A stretch of DNA of 34,822 bases from Stenotrophomonas maltophilia (GTDB taxonomy: Bacteria; Pseudomonadota; Gammaproteobacteria; Xanthomonadales; Xanthomonadaceae). The stretch lies in contig DJBL01000135.1 of the NCBI GenBank assembly GCA_002435595.1, positions 377 through 35,198 on the forward strand, written 5' to 3'. The position numbers and the translations under genes were made by a program. This document shows positions 32,891-34,822 of this stretch, one piece after another; within the stretch, counting starts at the first letter, position 1; every line of letters starts with the position of its first letter. Under the pieces are notes generated by a model. The model was given only the letters and a program-made list of their open reading frames with translations, was not told the origin of the DNA and searched no databases.

Positions 32891-33643
32891 ATGAAGCTGT
32901 TGGATGTTGCCGACCTGCCCTCATGGAGCGCGCCGCGCTGGACGCGGTCGTGGTGGACGCTGGTGCTGTGCGGCGTGGCGTTGCCGTTGAGCACCAGCGC
33001 CGCCGAGACCGGTTACGCCGGCCAGGTGGTGCGCTGCGAATCGCGTGACATGGAGTGGGTGCACTGCGACATGCCGGTGGCCAACGGCGTGGACCTGATC
33101 CGCCAGTTGTCCGACAACAGCTGTGTGCGTGGCACCGAATGGGGCACCGACCGCTCCGGGGTGTGGGTGACGCTGGGCTGTCGGGCCGAGTTCCGCAGCC
33201 GTGTCGCCGCCGGTGCGGCGCAGGCCGGGCAGGCGCGCAATGTGCGCCGGGTGCTGCGTTGCGAATCCAACGGCCGCCCGCAGAATTGTCCGGTGGTGTT
33301 GCAGGGCGCGCCGGTGCGGCTGCTGCGCCAGCTGTCCTCGATGCCTTGCCGCGAAGGCCACAGCTGGGGCGTGCGTCGCAATGAAGTGTGGGTGACCCGC
33401 GGCTGCCAGGGCGATTTCGAGATCGGCGCCACCGACGGCTCCGGCTTCCTGGATGTGCCACGCACGCTGGTCTGCGAATCCAAATCACGCCAGCGGCGCT
33501 TCTGCGGGGCCACCATCGGCAAGAGCGTGCGCCTGTCCAGGCAGCTTTCCGGTAGCCCCTGCGAAGAGGGCCGCGGCTGGGGCTGGGATGCGCGCGGCGT
33601 GTGGGTGGACAACGGCTGCCGGGCCGAGTTCCAGGTCAACTGA
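32891..33643 (+). CDS. Secreted protein with three DUF3011 repeats
   Basis: A 250-residue exported protein. An N-terminal hydrophobic stretch WWTLVLCGVALPLSTSAA (residues 21-38) looks like a Sec signal with cleavage near residue 38. The mature part is three DUF3011 modules at about 46-101, 121-177 and 191-248. Each has four cysteines at equivalent places (49, 59, 78, 97; 124, 133, 153, 172; 195, 205, 224, 243) and the pattern CES...C...RQLS...C..G..WG....VWV..GC. Two disulfides per module are likely in the periplasm. Function of DUF3011 is unknown. The ATG at 32891 is chosen so that the signal peptide is N-terminal; GTG and TTG codons just upstream are possible. Confidence 0.82.
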   Translation: MKLLDVADLPSWSAPRWTRSWWTLVLCGVALPLSTSAAETGYAGQVVRCESRDMEWVHCDMPVANGVDLIRQLSDNSCVRGTEWGTDRSGVWVTLGCRAEFRSRVAAGAAQAGQARNVRRVLRCESNGRPQNCPVVLQGAPVRLLRQLSSMPCREGHSWGVRRNEVWVTRGCQGDFEIGATDGSGFLDVPRTLVCESKSRQRRFCGATIGKSVRLSRQLSGSPCEEGRGWGWDARGVWVDNGCRAEFQVN

Positions 33644-33674
33644 GCGGCAATATGGCGGTGCGCCGTGGCGCCGC

Positions 33675-33680
33675 TACAAT
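33675..33680 (+). promoter_or_regulatory. Possible -10 box of mtnA, leaderless
   Basis: TACAAT ends 6 bases before the mtnA ATG. If used, transcription would begin at or beside the A of the start codon. No Shine-Dalgarno is present upstream of that ATG, which fits a leaderless message. No clear -35. Confidence 0.4.
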
Positions 33681-33686
33681 GATGCG

Positions 33687-34748
33687 ATGAACGCATCCAC
33701 CGACATCGACTACGCCCGCTACGACCATATCCGCCCGATCCTGTGGACCGGCGATTCCCTGCAACTGCTCGACCAGCGCAAGCTGCCGTTCGTGGTGGAG
33801 CACGTGGAGTGCCGCGACAGCGACGCGGTGGCCGAGGCCATCCACGCGCTGACCGTGCGCGGCGCACCGGCGATCGGCATTGCCGCCGCCTGGGGCGTGG
33901 TGCTGGCGGCCAACGCGGTCCAGGCCGACGATGGCGCGCAGGCGCTGCTGAAGCTGGAGCCGGCCCTGCAGCGCCTGAATGCATCGCGCCCGACCGCGGT
34001 AAACCTGGCCTGGGCGCTGGCCCGCATGCGCCGCGCGCTGGCCCCGGCCGGCGCCGACTGGCGCCAGGTGCTGGTCAACCAGGCCCAGGCCATCGCCGAC
34101 GAGGACCTGGCCGCCAACCGGCACATGGGCGCACTGGGCGCTGGCCTGATCGAGGCCGGCAGCGGCGTGCTGACCCACTGCAACACCGGCTCGCTGGCCA
34201 CCGCCGGCTTCGGCACCGCGCTGGGCGTGATCCGCGCCGGCATGGCCCAGCACCGCATCGCCAAGGTCTTCGCCGGCGAAACCCGGCCGTGGCTGCAGGG
34301 CGCGCGGCTGACCGTGTGGGAACTGCAGCAGGACGGCATCGACGCCACCCTGATCGCCGATTCGGCCGCCTCGCACCTGATGAAGACCGGGGCGGTGCAG
34401 TGGGTGATCGTGGGTGCCGACCGCATCTGCGCCAATGGCGATACCGCCAACAAGATCGGCACCTACCAGCTGGCCATCGCCGCCCGCCACCACGGGGTCA
34501 AGTTCATGGTGGTGGCGCCGTCCTCCACGGTGGACATGGAGACCGCCGATGGCGAGCAGATCGAGATCGAGCAGCGCGACCCGGGCGAGCTGTACGGGGT
34601 AGGGGGCACGCGCACCGTGGCCGAGGGCATTGCCGCCTGGAACCCGGTGTTCGACGTCACCCCGGGCAGCCTGATCGACGCCATCGTGACCGAGCGCGGG
34701 GTCATCCTGAGCCCGACCGTGGCCAACATGCAGGCCGCGTTCGGCTGA
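33687..34748 (+). CDS. mtnA: S-methyl-5-thioribose-1-phosphate isomerase
   Basis: Isomerises methylthioribose 1-phosphate to methylthioribulose 1-phosphate in the methionine salvage pathway. Family marks: LTVRGAPAIGIAAAWG (55-70), SRPTAVNLAWAL (100-111), the catalytic Cys165 in LTHCNTGSLATAGFGTALG and the catalytic Asp245 in GADRICANGDTANKIGTYQLA. FMVVAPSSTVD and NPVFDVTPGSLIDAIVTERGV complete the eIF2B-like fold. 353 residues. The ATG at 33687 (MNASTDIDYARYD) is the only good start; two out-of-frame ATGs lie just before it. No other salvage genes are in the window. Confidence 0.95.
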   Translation: MNASTDIDYARYDHIRPILWTGDSLQLLDQRKLPFVVEHVECRDSDAVAEAIHALTVRGAPAIGIAAAWGVVLAANAVQADDGAQALLKLEPALQRLNASRPTAVNLAWALARMRRALAPAGADWRQVLVNQAQAIADEDLAANRHMGALGAGLIEAGSGVLTHCNTGSLATAGFGTALGVIRAGMAQHRIAKVFAGETRPWLQGARLTVWELQQDGIDATLIADSAASHLMKTGAVQWVIVGADRICANGDTANKIGTYQLAIAARHHGVKFMVVAPSSTVDMETADGEQIEIEQRDPGELYGVGGTRTVAEGIAAWNPVFDVTPGSLIDAIVTERGVILSPTVANMQAAFG

Positions 34749-34786
34749 TCGCCGCCGCCTGGGTGCCGCCGCGCCCGATCCCCGCC

Positions 34787-34807
34787 GCCACGGCCCTGGG
34801 CCGTGGC
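34787..34807 (+). other. Hairpin downstream of mtnA near the window edge
   Basis: GCCACGGCCC and GGGCCGTGGC, perfect arms with a one-base centre, 38 bases after the mtnA stop. No T-run is visible before the window ends. Confidence 0.5.
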
Positions 34808-34822
34808 CTGCCGCGACCTGCC

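Overview
The window reads as a piece of chromosome from a high-GC gammaproteobacterium of the Xanthomonadaceae, most likely Stenotrophomonas. Three things point there: GTAG-headed stem-loop repeats of the SMAG type known from Stenotrophomonas maltophilia, the kynurenine-to-quinolinate genes kmo, kynU and nbaC, and the cell-division/replication set smc, zipA and ligA. Almost every gene is a recognisable housekeeping gene. I see no prophage, integron, insertion sequence, CRISPR array, rRNA or tRNA. The unusual content lies in the intergenic repeats.

Layout. 1-1655 (minus strand): a TetR-family regulator overlapping the start of an RND efflux adaptor that runs off the left edge. 1899-6875: the large NAD-dependent glutamate dehydrogenase. 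6869-7264: two tandem copies of a structured element of about 193 bp, each ending in a terminator. 7411-9178: NAD kinase and a cytosolic 5'-nucleotidase. 9201-17368 (minus): DUF2939 protein, aldo/keto reductase, DUF2461 protein, exonuclease I, kmo, kynU, a repeat-bearing gap, nbaC and beta-carbonic anhydrase. 17444-20125 (minus): PaiB-like FMN-binding protein, two small unknown genes and asnS.

20256-22045 (plus): an IscA-type Fe-S protein, then the ribosomal protein operon rpsF-rpsR-rplI with its terminator. 22102-22937 is an 800-base repeat field holding three SMAG units and two copies, in opposite orientation, of a long hairpin element. 22938-27221: smc and zipA. 27300-27553: a six-unit SMAG array with a 46-base period. 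27550-28680 (minus): a PLP aminotransferase with a twin-arginine signal. 28818-32758: ligA, a GNAT acetyltransferase translationally coupled to epmA. 32891-34748: a secreted protein with three DUF3011 repeats, and mtnA.

Functional links. kmo, kynU and nbaC together convert kynurenine to the quinolinate precursor, the tryptophan route to NAD, and nadK in the same window makes NADP. rpsF-rpsR-rplI is the classic ribosomal operon. smc, zipA and ligA cover chromosome condensation, divisome anchoring and DNA joining. The most interesting signals are the duplicated terminator-tipped element after the glutamate dehydrogenase, the two hairpin elements whose outer arms differ in sequence yet stay complementary, the SMAG array that supplies the stop codon of its neighbour, the apparently Tat-exported aminotransferase, and two inserts in LigA. 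All functional statements rest on reading the sequence and on knowledge of the families. No database search was possible.
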